Below, one piece after another: positions 1 to 8,407 of a DNA stretch of 64,000 nt. The stretch lies in contig NZ_NCUW01000028.1 in NCBI RefSeq assembly GCF_002096335.1, forward strand, positions 62,001-126,000, given 5' to 3'. Source of the stretch: Streptococcus oralis subsp. dentisani. GTDB lineage: Bacteria > Bacillota > Bacilli > Lactobacillales > Streptococcaceae. Made by a program: the position numbers and the translations under genes. Under the pieces are notes generated by a model. The model searched no databases. It saw only the letters and a program-made list of their open reading frames with translations, and was not told the origin of the DNA. Numbering within the stretch: position 1 is the first letter of the stretch; each line of letters opens with the position of its first letter.

Positions 1-363
1 AGAATCAAAATAATTTGAAATATATTTTATTGGTATTGAATAAAGAATAGTAAATATAATGAAAGGAAAAAGCAATCTCTTTGCCTTATTTTGCACAATT
101 AATTTCAAAGTAGACCATTTATCTCTTTGAACCTGAAGATAGTAGAAAGCTCCTGACAATGCCATAAAAAGTGGCATATGGAAGTAATATAATACTTCTC
201 TTACTTTATCAAAAACTTTATACAATACCAACGATAAATTTTGATTTATATATTGTTGATAATCAACCCCCCCGTACTTAGTCGAAATCACATAGTATGT
301 ACTGTGGCTTAATACAACCATTAAAATGGCAATTACTTTTAAAATATCATATTCCTTCTTCAT
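1..363 (-). CDS. Acyltransferase-3 family membrane O-acyltransferase, N-terminal part (runs off window)
   Basis: Only the first 121 codons are inside the window. The protein begins MKKEYDILKVIAILMVVLSH, which is the usual start of acyltransferase-3 (OafA/WciG-like) proteins: a first membrane segment at about residues 7-25 carrying the conserved His near its end. Further hydrophobic segments follow at about 60-75 and 97-110. Its ATG overlaps the TGA of the upstream polymerase gene (ATGA), so the two are translationally coupled. In capsule loci such enzymes O-acetylate the repeat unit. The family call is good; the acceptor sugar cannot be told. Confidence 0.75.
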   Translation of the reverse strand, partial: MKKEYDILKVIAILMVVLSHSTYYVISTKYGGVDYQQYINQNLSLVLYKVFDKVREVLYYFHMPLFMALSGAFYYLQVQRDKWSTLKLIVQNKAKRLLFPFIIFTILYSIPIKYISNYFDS

Positions 364-1553
364 GTATGTTCTCTATTCAGAATCAAGGCATAAAATATCC
401 CAACAAACAGGATAAATAACGGTGTATCTGTAAATATTGCTGTAAATATTAGAATTATAAACAATAAAGCTAACATCTTAGAGTTTGATGAAAATCTCTT
501 CAATAGTACACTAACAACAGGATAAAAGTATAGCACGCCCAAAATTATTCCCCCTTGAGCTAAGATGACAAAAAAACTATTACTGTATCCTAAATTACTT
601 CGTATAGTGGTATCCATGTAGGACTCAATCGCTCTAATCCCAGATGATAAACCTGAACCAAAAATAAAGTGATCTTTCCATGCCAAAAAACCTGCTACAT
701 AATCATCATATCGAATACTTGCTGAAGCGGAATCGGATTTTTCCCCCCACACTTTAACCAAAGTAAAGATTAATACAGGGATAGATATTAAGTTAATATA
801 TTTAAACCAACTTCTTTTTTGATTTATCACTTTATAAATAAGTAATAAGCCAGCTATAAAAAACCCTGTTGTTGATGCTGTTGTAAGAATTGTTAACATT
901 AATAAAACAAATATTCTAGTGCTATGTTTAAGCAATAACTCTTGAAATATTAAAGCAACACTTAGCAATAAACTCCACATTGGCGCTTCTGCAAAAATAC
1001 CGCTATTCCTAATCATTTTATAACCCAAAAATAAAGCGTTTTGCGTTTCAAAATACAAATTATAATAACTAGTAGTTACCTGACCACCACTCCAGCTACT
1101 TACTACATAGTTTGTCGGTTTTATTATATTTAAAACACTACCAAAACACCAAAAGAGCAGAGAAATAACAGCTAAAATTAAAACAATCCTCACAAAGATA
1201 GCTAAAAAATTTGTTAATGTATTTTTATAATATTTATACATTACTAGTATTAGCATTAATGGTACAACAATAAAATGGTATGTTAGTATATTTGACGATA
1301 TGACAGAAGCCGAAACAAAAAGATTAATAATAATTGCAAAAAAATAAAGAACAATAACTAATAGCATTTTTTTAAAATATTGGAGAGATAATCTACCGCT
1401 AATTACTTCCAACAAAACTGCAATTGTAATCACAACAATCAGATAAAAATTTAATTTATTCTCTACACCTATATACAAATAAATAGAGTTTGTTTTTATA
1501 ATTATTAGAAAAAGTAGTAACGTATCAACAATATTCATTAAGTTAATCTTCAA
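360..1553 (-). CDS. wzy: Oligosaccharide repeat-unit polymerase Wzy
   Basis: A 397-residue, very hydrophobic protein with about ten predicted membrane segments and a larger polar loop near residues 135-185, the architecture of Wzy polymerases that join lipid-linked repeat units outside the membrane. Wzy proteins are poorly conserved, so the call rests on topology, length and position among glycosyltransferases and an acyltransferase. The start is TTG at 1553, with a GGGGGG-containing purine run about 7 bases upstream; an ATG lies five codons inside. A+T content is higher than in cpsA-D, as is usual for the serotype-specific part of cps loci. Confidence 0.8.
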   Translation of the reverse strand: MKINLMNIVDTLLLFLIIIKTNSIYLYIGVENKLNFYLIVVITIAVLLEVISGRLSLQYFKKMLLVIVLYFFAIIINLFVSASVISSNILTYHFIVVPLMLILVMYKYYKNTLTNFLAIFVRIVLILAVISLLFWCFGSVLNIIKPTNYVVSSWSGGQVTTSYYNLYFETQNALFLGYKMIRNSGIFAEAPMWSLLLSVALIFQELLLKHSTRIFVLLMLTILTTASTTGFFIAGLLLIYKVINQKRSWFKYINLISIPVLIFTLVKVWGEKSDSASASIRYDDYVAGFLAWKDHFIFGSGLSSGIRAIESYMDTTIRSNLGYSNSFFVILAQGGIILGVLYFYPVVSVLLKRFSSNSKMLALLFIILIFTAIFTDTPLFILFVGIFYALILNREHT

Positions 1554-1584
1554 TAATATCCCCCCTACCTTTTAATTGCTTATT

Positions 1585-1834
1585 AAACTAAAAATAAACC
1601 ATACTTCATTTTAAGTTTTACAGATACCCCAAAAAATCTGTGGCTCTTTTTTCGATTAGCTTAAATTTCCTTAGTGCCATAACTAACAACTCCTAGAGTA
1701 ACTAATAAAACCGGTAACAATAGAGTTAAAATATCCATGTATTCCCAAATTCTCTGAAGACAATACCCATGTCACATAGGAAGTTGTAATGATGGCAAGT
1801 ATAGTGATTAATCGTAGACTCCTCCACATTAACC
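1585..1834 (-). pseudogene. wzx: Decayed N-terminal fragment of a Wzx flippase
   Basis: Conceptual translation of the minus strand gives a first hydrophobic segment ending in ENLGIHGYFNSIVT. After a frameshift near 1705-1712 it continues LLVTLGVVSYGTKEI, an in-frame TAA (1663-1661), and then ANRKKSHRFFGVSVKLK in the same frame. The G-[IV]-x-[GS]-[YF]-x-x-[SA]-I pattern followed by YGT[KR]EI is characteristic of residues ~25-60 of polysaccharide flippases. Only about 80 of the usual ~470 codons remain. It lies exactly where a wzx would be expected, just before wzy. A working flippase, if any, must be outside this window. Confidence 0.72.
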
Positions 1835-1944
1835 TTGCTGTCTACAATAATAAAAATATCATGTTCCTTATAATCCAACAGAGAAATTAAAAATTTCAAC
1901 TATTCAAACTTATTATGTTCAATTATTATATAAGCTTGTTTCAT
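1805..1944 (-). pseudogene. N-terminal remnant of a glycosyltransferase, interrupted by amber codon
   Basis: A GAGG ribosome-binding sequence precedes an ATG at 1944 that opens MKQAYIIIEHNKFE, then a TAG stop (1902-1900), then LKFLISLLDYKEHDIFIIVD in the same frame. The pattern 'AYLIxAHNxFxxLxxLLxLLDxxxNDIxIxxD' is typical of the N terminus of Branch-type (core-2/I-branching-like) glycosyltransferases of streptococcal capsule loci; TAG most likely replaced a CAG glutamine. The reading then collapses into the flippase remnant, so the gene was cut off after about 45 codons. Family assignment is from memory of the motif and is moderate. Confidence 0.6.
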
Positions 1945-2000
1945 AATTCCTCGTTTCTTAAAATACTCGATATTCTTATCAAATACATTAATCTACTATA

Positions 2001-2954
2001 CTACCTTAACCTTAAATATACTTTAGATGATAGCATAAATATTGTATATTTTAATTTTAGTCTCCACGATATTTTTTTGTTTAATAACATGTTCTTAAAG
2101 TCAACTTTCAATAATTCTCGATCTTTCGAAAAATCTGTTAAACCAGAGTCAGCCTTTGCACCGATTACAGCAAAGCCTCCTCGTAATTTTTTAGCTTGCA
2201 GAGATTGTTTTAATTCTATACTTTGAGTGTAATCTTTCTTTATAACTTCCTCGTTTTTCGAAACGGCATCAAAAAAATCATATCTTTTCTCAGTAAAAGT
2301 CGAACGGACAATACTACCTTCTCTACGGTAATAGTTATATGTTTTAAGTGGACTAATCACAATTTTATCCGCTAAGGCAAGATGATCCGCTACCACATAA
2401 AAGTCTTCATAGATTTTTCCAACAGGAAATGGAATTTTTTCCAAGATATTTTTGTGATAAAGCTTAGCACAAGCAGAAACTGTCGCAATCTTGTCGTCTA
2501 GCATTAGCTCAAGAGCCTTCTCTTTTGTAACAACACACAAATCCTTATAATCTGACTCCTCAAGTTGATACGAACTATAATCATTATACTTAGACGTTGC
2601 CTTCACTTTGGTAGAAATCAAGTCTGCTTGATGCTCCTGCTGAATTTTCACTATCAATTCTAGAGTATAATCTTCCAAATAATCATCTGGGTCTAAAAAG
2701 AAAATCCACTCTGATGACGCTTTCGAAACTCCTAAATTACGGGCATCAGATAAACCTCCATTTTCTTTATGGAAAACAGAGACGTTTTCATATCGCTTAG
2801 CATACTCTTCACATAACTGAGGAGAGTTATCTGTTGAACCATCATTTACAAGGATTATTTCAAAATTTTGATACGTTTGTTTTATCAGACTATCCATGGC
2901 AAAGTGTAAATAATCAGAAACATTATAAACCGGAACAACAACACTAATAAACAT
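2001..2954 (-). CDS. Family 2 glycosyltransferase (serotype-specific cps)
   Basis: A 317-residue GT-A glycosyltransferase. NDGSTD at residues 37-42 binds the nucleotide, GGLSDARN at 66-73 is the usual GT2 loop, and DPDD at 88-91 is the metal-binding DxD. There is no strong membrane segment, so it should act at the inner membrane face on lipid-linked intermediates. It starts one base after the stop of the preceding gene. The complete domain and C terminus argue that it is functional even though the genes just downstream are decayed. Donor and linkage cannot be predicted. Confidence 0.88.
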   Translation of the reverse strand: MFISVVVPVYNVSDYLHFAMDSLIKQTYQNFEIILVNDGSTDNSPQLCEEYAKRYENVSVFHKENGGLSDARNLGVSKASSEWIFFLDPDDYLEDYTLELIVKIQQEHQADLISTKVKATSKYNDYSSYQLEESDYKDLCVVTKEKALELMLDDKIATVSACAKLYHKNILEKIPFPVGKIYEDFYVVADHLALADKIVISPLKTYNYYRREGSIVRSTFTEKRYDFFDAVSKNEEVIKKDYTQSIELKQSLQAKKLRGGFAVIGAKADSGLTDFSKDRELLKVDFKNMLLNKKISWRLKLKYTIFMLSSKVYLRLR

Positions 2955-2955
2955 C

Positions 2956-3960
2956 CTAAACTCCTCTCTCTTTTTCTTTCTTTTTAGAATATTTTTTCAA
3001 TATTGGATTGAAGACAAAGTCTAGAAAATAGTGAGATTTATAGTTCAAATAAGACAATCTATCAAATTTTTTCGTAGGGATATACTCATAAGAACTCTGC
3101 TCAATTTGTCTGTATAATTCTTCTGATAGTGTCTTTGAGTCCTCAACCATCCATGACAAATCTATCTGCAAACTGATAAGATAAACTAAAGTATCTGCAA
3201 CCACTTTCTTTAAGACAGGATCATCCGCAATTTTTGAGAAATAAGTCAGCACAGAATTTGTTACAGTCAAATGGTGACGAACATTTCGTTTCATACTCTC
3301 AATATTCATACTCTGCTCGGGTCGTCCGATATAGTATTGGTATACATCATAATTCCAATAACAGAAACTATGAACATACTCTAAAGGAAAAAGAGTGTAC
3401 TGAATGTCAACATAAAATGTCTTTTCACTTAAACGAATTCCATTCTCAACTAGGATAGATGTTCTATAAGTTACCGAGTGCATTGGGATCCGTTTCTCTG
3501 GAATCCCAGAATATTCCTTACCAACCTCATATTTCTCAGCAAAATCATTTCGAACAGTAGTATTGTTATAAACATGTTGTTCTGTAAAGTCCGTAAGAAT
3601 CATATCCACATCAACAACTGATAAAGTATCTAAAAACTTTTCAAACTCTGACGGGATAACCCAATCATCGCCATCAATAACTTTAAAGAATTTCCCCTTT
3701 GCTTCCTGAATGCCACGATTAATTGTTGAGCCATGACCTCCATTTTCCTTTGTGATAATACGACCATTCAGCAACGAATCTTTTCTTAGGACCTCTTCTG
3801 CTACTTTGGCTGTGTCGTCCGTACTTCCATCATTCACAATTAAGACCTCAAATTTTTGTTTGTAATCTGGGTGTACTTGCTGGAATGATTCGATTCCTTT
3901 AGAAATATAGTCCTGAATATTATAACTAGGCATTACAATTGTCAATAAACACTCTTGCAT
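2956..3960 (-). CDS. Family 2 glycosyltransferase (serotype-specific cps)
   Basis: A 334-residue GT2 protein with NDGSTD at 43-48, KENGGHGSTINRG at about 71-83 and the DxD-type DGDD at 96-99. The GGHGSTIN variant and long C-terminal helical region resemble the GT2 enzymes common in Mitis-group capsule and receptor-polysaccharide loci. It should transfer one sugar of the repeat unit in the cytoplasm. It is packed between a GT4 gene (8 bp gap) and another GT2 gene (1 bp gap), so it is part of one transcript. Confidence 0.88.
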   Translation of the reverse strand: MQECLLTIVMPSYNIQDYISKGIESFQQVHPDYKQKFEVLIVNDGSTDDTAKVAEEVLRKDSLLNGRIITKENGGHGSTINRGIQEAKGKFFKVIDGDDWVIPSEFEKFLDTLSVVDVDMILTDFTEQHVYNNTTVRNDFAEKYEVGKEYSGIPEKRIPMHSVTYRTSILVENGIRLSEKTFYVDIQYTLFPLEYVHSFCYWNYDVYQYYIGRPEQSMNIESMKRNVRHHLTVTNSVLTYFSKIADDPVLKKVVADTLVYLISLQIDLSWMVEDSKTLSEELYRQIEQSSYEYIPTKKFDRLSYLNYKSHYFLDFVFNPILKKYSKKKEKERGV

Positions 3961-3968
3961 CTTATCTC

Positions 3969-5057
3969 CTAAATTGTCTCAATCAACTCTATCCATTGAT
4001 TGAGAATTTTATTCTTATCAAATTTATCCATATTGTCTTTGGCATGTTCTGAGAAAGAGTGTCGCAAATCATCATTTTTCATCAATTCAAGCAATTTCTC
4101 ACTCATCTGATCCACGTCATAGCAATCAATCAGAAATCCGTTGATTCCATCTTCAACAATCTCACTGGGTCCCGTCGGACATCTAAAGCTAACAATAGGA
4201 AGATTGTATTGTTGTGCTTCTAATAGGACTAAAGGCAAACCCTCATAGCGAGAAGTCATGACATAGATACTATGATTGGGATAAATATTTTCAGTTCCCT
4301 TTACATTCCCTTTAAAATTAACTTGTGAAGAAACACGACCTTCTTCTAGTTTTCTTTTTAAATCCTGTTCAATAAGCTTATCCCCTGAACCATATATATC
4401 CCACTGCCAGTCTGGATGTTGTGATAATACTTTTATAGCTACTTCGGCGAGATAATCATATCCCTTTTGACTGTGAAATCGACCCACCGTGAGGATTTTT
4501 TTAGAATCATTATTCAAGCCTGTTTTATGGTGCTTGGTTTCTTCTATCCAATTATAAATTGTAGCTACTTTCTCTATAGAAATCTTATATTTTTTTGAGT
4601 ATTTTATCCGGTCTTCCTGCGTTAAAGTAACAACCTTATCAAAATACTTCGCTCCAATATATCTCTGTATTTTTCTACTTCTTCCATCTTGAAACTCTAA
4701 GCTGTGATGATCACAAAAAACAATTTTCACATCTAGACCCAGAGTAGCCAATCGTATCATAATATTTGTTAAAGGAGCTATTGAAAAAATCACTTCTATT
4801 CTTTCTTTTTTTATATACTCTCTGAGCTTAGTAGTTAATTTTAAAATAGCAGTTCTAATACGAATATCACCCTTGTAAAAATTCACCAATTGAACATCTG
4901 GATGAATATCATAATTTATGAATCCATCCTCATCCAATAGAATAGACAAAAGTTTTACATCATAATGACTTGACAACTCATTAGCCATACTGATAGCTAC
5001 TTTTTCAGCTCCACCAATTTTACTTAGATTGTATCTAACTATTGCTATTTTTTTCAT
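3969..5057 (-). CDS. Family 4 glycosyltransferase (serotype-specific cps)
   Basis: A GT-B retaining glycosyltransferase of 362 residues from the ATG at 5057. The N-terminal acceptor domain begins MKKIAIVRYNLSKIGGAEKV with the family's GGAE loop. The C-terminal donor domain has VGRFHSQKGYDYL and the E-x7-E region around SRYEGLPLVLLEAQQ. The frame is open upstream to 5090, but the ATG at 5057 sits 13 bp after the licD stop with a TAGG purine run before it and matches the usual GT4 N terminus. It acts in the cytoplasm on lipid-linked sugar; specificity is unknown. Confidence 0.87.
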   Translation of the reverse strand: MKKIAIVRYNLSKIGGAEKVAISMANELSSHYDVKLLSILLDEDGFINYDIHPDVQLVNFYKGDIRIRTAILKLTTKLREYIKKERIEVIFSIAPLTNIMIRLATLGLDVKIVFCDHHSLEFQDGRSRKIQRYIGAKYFDKVVTLTQEDRIKYSKKYKISIEKVATIYNWIEETKHHKTGLNNDSKKILTVGRFHSQKGYDYLAEVAIKVLSQHPDWQWDIYGSGDKLIEQDLKRKLEEGRVSSQVNFKGNVKGTENIYPNHSIYVMTSRYEGLPLVLLEAQQYNLPIVSFRCPTGPSEIVEDGINGFLIDCYDVDQMSEKLLELMKNDDLRHSFSEHAKDNMDKFDKNKILNQWIELIETI

Positions 5058-5070
5058 ATTTAACCTACTC

Positions 5071-5901
5071 TTATCCTTCTTTCTCACCAAGCGATATTAT
5101 TTTATAGTGGTGCTGGACTCTCTTTTCTTCTGGAGGTAATTGCATGTAATTTTCCCCGTAGATCGCTGTCAAATATTCTTTATACCTAAAAGGACAACTC
5201 AAGTCAATTTCTTCAAATTTTAATAAGACTGGTGTGCCAAAATAATCAGAGGGAACAATCTCTCTTAATTTATATGCCCCTGTATAATTGCCTGAAAATT
5301 CTTCATCAAATGAATATCTTTTAATGGTCTTTAAATATTTTTTTTGCGCCCAGTCAAAAGAAAGTATCTTCTCAATTTTAACTATGTTTGCAAAGGCAAT
5401 AATTACTTTTTCAACTAAGGGCCTATTTTCTTTCTTCTGATTTACTAAACTATTAAACTGAGAAAGTTGAACCATCATCCGTCTGTATAAGTATCTATAC
5501 TCATGAATTTTTCTCTTAATTGGGGCAGCAGGCATTCCATCAAGTGGAAAAATGTCTATCCACAAACTCTCCACCAATTCTTCTTTACTATAATTCATTA
5601 TGATTTTCGTTGAATCATCCCGAATTACAGAGAAAGCTTTTTTATAATTAGCGGCGTCTTCACTTAAAAATTTATAATTATTCGGCAGGAAATTGGGAGC
5701 TACTTTCTTAAACTTTTCGTAATCTTCTCTTGGCATGCCAATATCAATATCATCATCCCAAGGGATAAATCCTTTGTGACGTACTGCTCCAAGCAATGTT
5801 CCCCCTAGAGCATAGTAAGTCAAATTATTTTCTTCACAAATGTTAATAAATTCTTTCAAGATAGACAGGATTTTATCTTGAATAACTTTTATATCTGACA
5901 T
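5071..5901 (-). CDS. LicD-family phosphotransferase
   Basis: A 276-residue LicD/nucleotidyltransferase-fold protein. GGTLLGAVRH at 33-42 and PWDDDIDIGM at 47-56 are the two hallmark motifs, the aspartates being the metal ligands. LicD proteins transfer phosphocholine or other phospho-groups to sugars. Within a capsule locus, homologues modify the repeat unit (for example with phosphocholine, phosphoglycerol or sugar phosphate). The start has a strong AGGAGGACAAGT before ATG. Cytoplasmic; presumably acts on the lipid-linked repeat unit. The substituent cannot be told from sequence. Confidence 0.85.
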   Translation of the reverse strand: MSDIKVIQDKILSILKEFINICEENNLTYYALGGTLLGAVRHKGFIPWDDDIDIGMPREDYEKFKKVAPNFLPNNYKFLSEDAANYKKAFSVIRDDSTKIIMNYSKEELVESLWIDIFPLDGMPAAPIKRKIHEYRYLYRRMMVQLSQFNSLVNQKKENRPLVEKVIIAFANIVKIEKILSFDWAQKKYLKTIKRYSFDEEFSGNYTGAYKLREIVPSDYFGTPVLLKFEEIDLSCPFRYKEYLTAIYGENYMQLPPEEKRVQHHYKIISLGEKEG

Positions 5902-6009
5902 ACTTGTCCTCCTAAACTAAGGGTGAGTTCTTCGTTTCACAATGCCCAATGATAGTTAAATTAAATAATTTTAATATTAGTATAAAGCTTGAAAGTTACT
6001 TGGTAAACT

Positions 6010-6804
6010 CTAAAAACTCTGTCCATATTTTTTCCCGAAATACTTGGCTTTCAAGAAAGATTTGCCCTTCTCAAACAAATTCACTTTTCCCATATACATA
6101 AATGGAACTTCTTTAACACGTAGATTTTGGTAGTCTAACCAAACATTAAAGAGACGCTCACTAACACGCCCAAATAATCTTGCATCAAAAGCAGAGTATC
6201 CTGTTATATCCAATCTTCTGTACAACTCATCAATGATAGGGAACAACCACTCACAATAAGATGATACATTTTCTTTGGACATGATAAACATATTGAACAT
6301 GTAGCCACTACGACAGTCCATCACCTTGTCAAATGTTGCTAAATATTCTGGCGAAACCTCTTTTATAATTTCTCGTGTTACATCTAAATGACTGGAGTCA
6401 TGAGTGTTGGCATAATGAGAATAGAGAGTTTCAATATAATATTTTCTCTTTTTGGGAACAACGACATCTACTTCAGACATGAGCTCCTTAACTTGATCTG
6501 CCGATAAGATAACTTCATTCATGTTAATCTTATCATGATAAGGTCGGTTCTTATCTGTAAAATAACGTCGGTAATGAACTAATCCTAGGTAATCACAGTC
6601 TAAATTTTTCCAAGCCCAGTATAATCCTGTCAATTCACAATAATAAGGATTGAGGTGTGAGATATGATTACCTTGATTATCTCGTTGGTAGCCTAGATTT
6701 TCCTTTCCTTCACTGCCAACCTGAACAGGAACATATAAGTCCTTATCTTCTGGCATTTGAAATCTTTTATGAGTCGCTACTATAATTTTATACTTTTTTG
6801 ACAT
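6010..6804 (-). CDS. DUF4422 glycosyltransferase-like cps protein
   Basis: A 264-residue DUF4422 protein. It opens KKYKIIVATHK and carries the diagnostic LGLVHYRRYF at residues 73-82, with a second conserved block around SGYMFNMFIM (~165-175). Members occur almost only in polysaccharide loci and are treated as glycosyltransferases, but the fold lacks an obvious NDGSTD/DxD pair, so activity is an inference. It is the first gene after the two-hairpin region at 6870-6974 and could be affected by it. Confidence 0.8.
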   Translation of the reverse strand: MSKKYKIIVATHKRFQMPEDKDLYVPVQVGSEGKENLGYQRDNQGNHISHLNPYYCELTGLYWAWKNLDCDYLGLVHYRRYFTDKNRPYHDKINMNEVILSADQVKELMSEVDVVVPKKRKYYIETLYSHYANTHDSSHLDVTREIIKEVSPEYLATFDKVMDCRSGYMFNMFIMSKENVSSYCEWLFPIIDELYRRLDITGYSAFDARLFGRVSERLFNVWLDYQNLRVKEVPFMYMGKVNLFEKGKSFLKAKYFGKKYGQSF

Positions 6805-6869
6805 TTCTACATCCTAACTCCAATTCCTAAAATCTTACCTCACTGGACAATTCTTTGGATTGAATCCCC

Positions 6870-6974
6870 ATTCATTTTTTCAAGCAAAAAATACTAGATT
6901 AAATCCACTTATTCATAATGCTTCCTTCACTTGAAAAAATGAATACGAATACCCAAGAAACGTTATTCGTATTC
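6870..6974 (-). promoter_or_regulatory. Overlapping hairpins in the cps operon: terminator-like and competing inverted repeat
   Basis: On the minus-strand RNA, GAATACGAATA (6974-6964) pairs perfectly with TATTCGTATTC (6951-6941) and is followed at once by ATTTTTTC, an intrinsic-terminator layout. The 3' arm end plus that U-run (6944-6930) is also perfectly complementary over 15 bp to 6884-6870. The two stems share bases 6941-6944 and the U-tract, so they cannot both form fully. This is what a terminator/antiterminator pair looks like. It lies in the 217-bp gap between the initial transferase and the first serotype-specific gene. Confidence 0.6.
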
Positions 6975-7021
6975 AACTTCATCTTTCTATCTATTTTTTA
7001 CTAGATGATTTAGCTCATACA

Positions 7022-7657
7022 TCAATGAGCCCCTTCTCCAGATAGAACTTTTTTTATTGTCAAAAAGAAGATCTTGACATCCAACAAAAAGGATTGGTTC
7101 CGAGGATAGTACAATTCCATTTCACAGCGTTCAGGATAATATACCTCACTCCTACCAGAAACTTGCCACATCCCTGTAATACCTGGTCGTACAGATAACA
7201 AAACTTGCTGTTCTTCCTTAGAATACTCCTCTAACTCATTCTCCAAAACCGGTCTAGGTCCAATAAGACTCATATCACCTAACATTAAATTTATAAATTG
7301 AGGAATTTCATCAATACTCGTTTTTCTTATAAAATCTCCGATATTGGTAAGACGAGGATCCTCATTTGGAGGTAATTTATAACTATTATTTATATATTTT
7401 TCATAGAGTGCTTTATTTGCGGTCAAAACTTCTTCAGCATTTTCAACCATTGATCTAAATTTAATAATTTTAAATTTTTTCCCCTTCAGTCCCACTCTAT
7501 ATTGTGTGAAGAATATACTTCCTTTGTAACCTTTTATTTTATAGATAATATAGATTATTAAAGAACTAGGTAAGACTATGAATATTGTTCCAAATAAGCC
7601 GATAAAAACATCCATAACTCTTTTAAAGCAAATATAGATGATGCCATTCTGTTTCAC
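7022..7657 (-). CDS. Initial sugar-1-phosphate transferase (short monotopic phosphoglycosyltransferase)
   Basis: A 211-residue bacterial sugar transferase. There is one hydrophobic segment at about 16-40, then FRSM at 67-70, the catalytic Asp-Glu pair in SIDEIPQ (residues 116-117) and GPRPV at 133-137. It should load the first sugar phosphate onto undecaprenyl phosphate. At half the length of WchA (about 455 residues) it lacks the N-terminal membrane domain, matching the short WciI/WcjG/EpsE class; the sugar cannot be assigned. The start is GTG at 7657 with a purine-rich GGGAGGGGGAG about 6 bases upstream. Confidence 0.88.
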   Translation of the reverse strand: MKQNGIIYICFKRVMDVFIGLFGTIFIVLPSSLIIYIIYKIKGYKGSIFFTQYRVGLKGKKFKIIKFRSMVENAEEVLTANKALYEKYINNSYKLPPNEDPRLTNIGDFIRKTSIDEIPQFINLMLGDMSLIGPRPVLENELEEYSKEEQQVLLSVRPGITGMWQVSGRSEVYYPERCEMELYYPRNQSFLLDVKIFFLTIKKVLSGEGAH

Positions 7658-7714
7658 CTTAAACTCCCCCTCCCATGATAATCATCTCAAATAACCTTGG
7701 TACTACAAGACTAT

Positions 7715-8398
7715 TTATTTCTTTCCATAGTTCCCATAGACTCCATAAGAAGAGTATTTCTCTATTGAAGTATTCAGTTTATTTAGCACAACTCCTAAAA
7801 ACGGCTTACCTGTTTGTTCCAACTGCTCTTTCGCCTTTTGAACATCCTTGCGATGTGCTTCACCAACTGCCGTAATCAAAACAGAAGCATCACATTTCTG
7901 TGTCACAATAACTGCATCGATCACGATACCTACGGGAGCAGTATCCACAATGATATAGTCAAAATATTTACGCAGGGTATCTAGCATCGTTCTGAAATTT
8001 TCACTTTGTAGAAGAGCTGTGGGATTTGGTGAAATTGAGCCCGCCTGAATGACAAAGAGATTTTCAACATTGGTATCACATAAACCTTGTGACAAGTCTG
8101 TTGTACCTGATAAAAACTCTGTTAAGCCAGTAATCTTCTCACTAGATCTAAAAACACCTGACATGACCGAGTTACGAATATCCGCATCAATCAATAGGGT
8201 TTTATAGCCTGCACGCGCAAAAGCCCAAGCAATATTAGTAGAAGTTGTGGACTTTCCTTCTCCCGGCTTAACTGAAGTAATAGAGATGACTTTCAAATTA
8301 TCTCCACTTAACTGTATATTTGTACGTAAGGCATTGTAGTATTCCTCTGCCTTTTTTACGAGCTCCAATTTTTTCTGTGTGATTTCTAATGTTGGCAT
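7715..8398 (-). CDS. cpsD: Capsule tyrosine autokinase CpsD (Wze)
   Basis: A 227-residue BY-kinase. Walker A GEGKSTTS at 46-53, Walker A' LLIDADIR at 68-75 and Walker B YIIVDTAPVG are present, and the C terminus is a tyrosine cluster (YSSYGVYGNYGKK) that is autophosphorylated in this family. It works with the membrane partner CpsC and is dephosphorylated by CpsB to control chain length and attachment. It follows cpsC by 9 bp. The tyrosine tail is slightly irregular compared with the regular YGX repeats of pneumococcal CpsD, but four tyrosines are kept. Confidence 0.95.
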   Translation of the reverse strand: MPTLEITQKKLELVKKAEEYYNALRTNIQLSGDNLKVISITSVKPGEGKSTTSTNIAWAFARAGYKTLLIDADIRNSVMSGVFRSSEKITGLTEFLSGTTDLSQGLCDTNVENLFVIQAGSISPNPTALLQSENFRTMLDTLRKYFDYIIVDTAPVGIVIDAVIVTQKCDASVLITAVGEAHRKDVQKAKEQLEQTGKPFLGVVLNKLNTSIEKYSSYGVYGNYGKK

Positions 8399-8407
8399 CG
8401 TTCTCTC

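Noticed and set aside
1915..2226. Plus-strand open frame of 103 codons over the end of the GT2 gene
   Set aside because: Antisense to a clear GT2 gene; low-complexity Asn/Phe/Leu composition and no ribosome site.
6870..6944. The 75-bp inverted-repeat segment as a miniature mobile element
   Set aside because: Arms are only 15 bp, no target-site duplication is seen, and a second hairpin shares the arm; a regulatory reading fits better, though a genome-wide repeat search would settle it.
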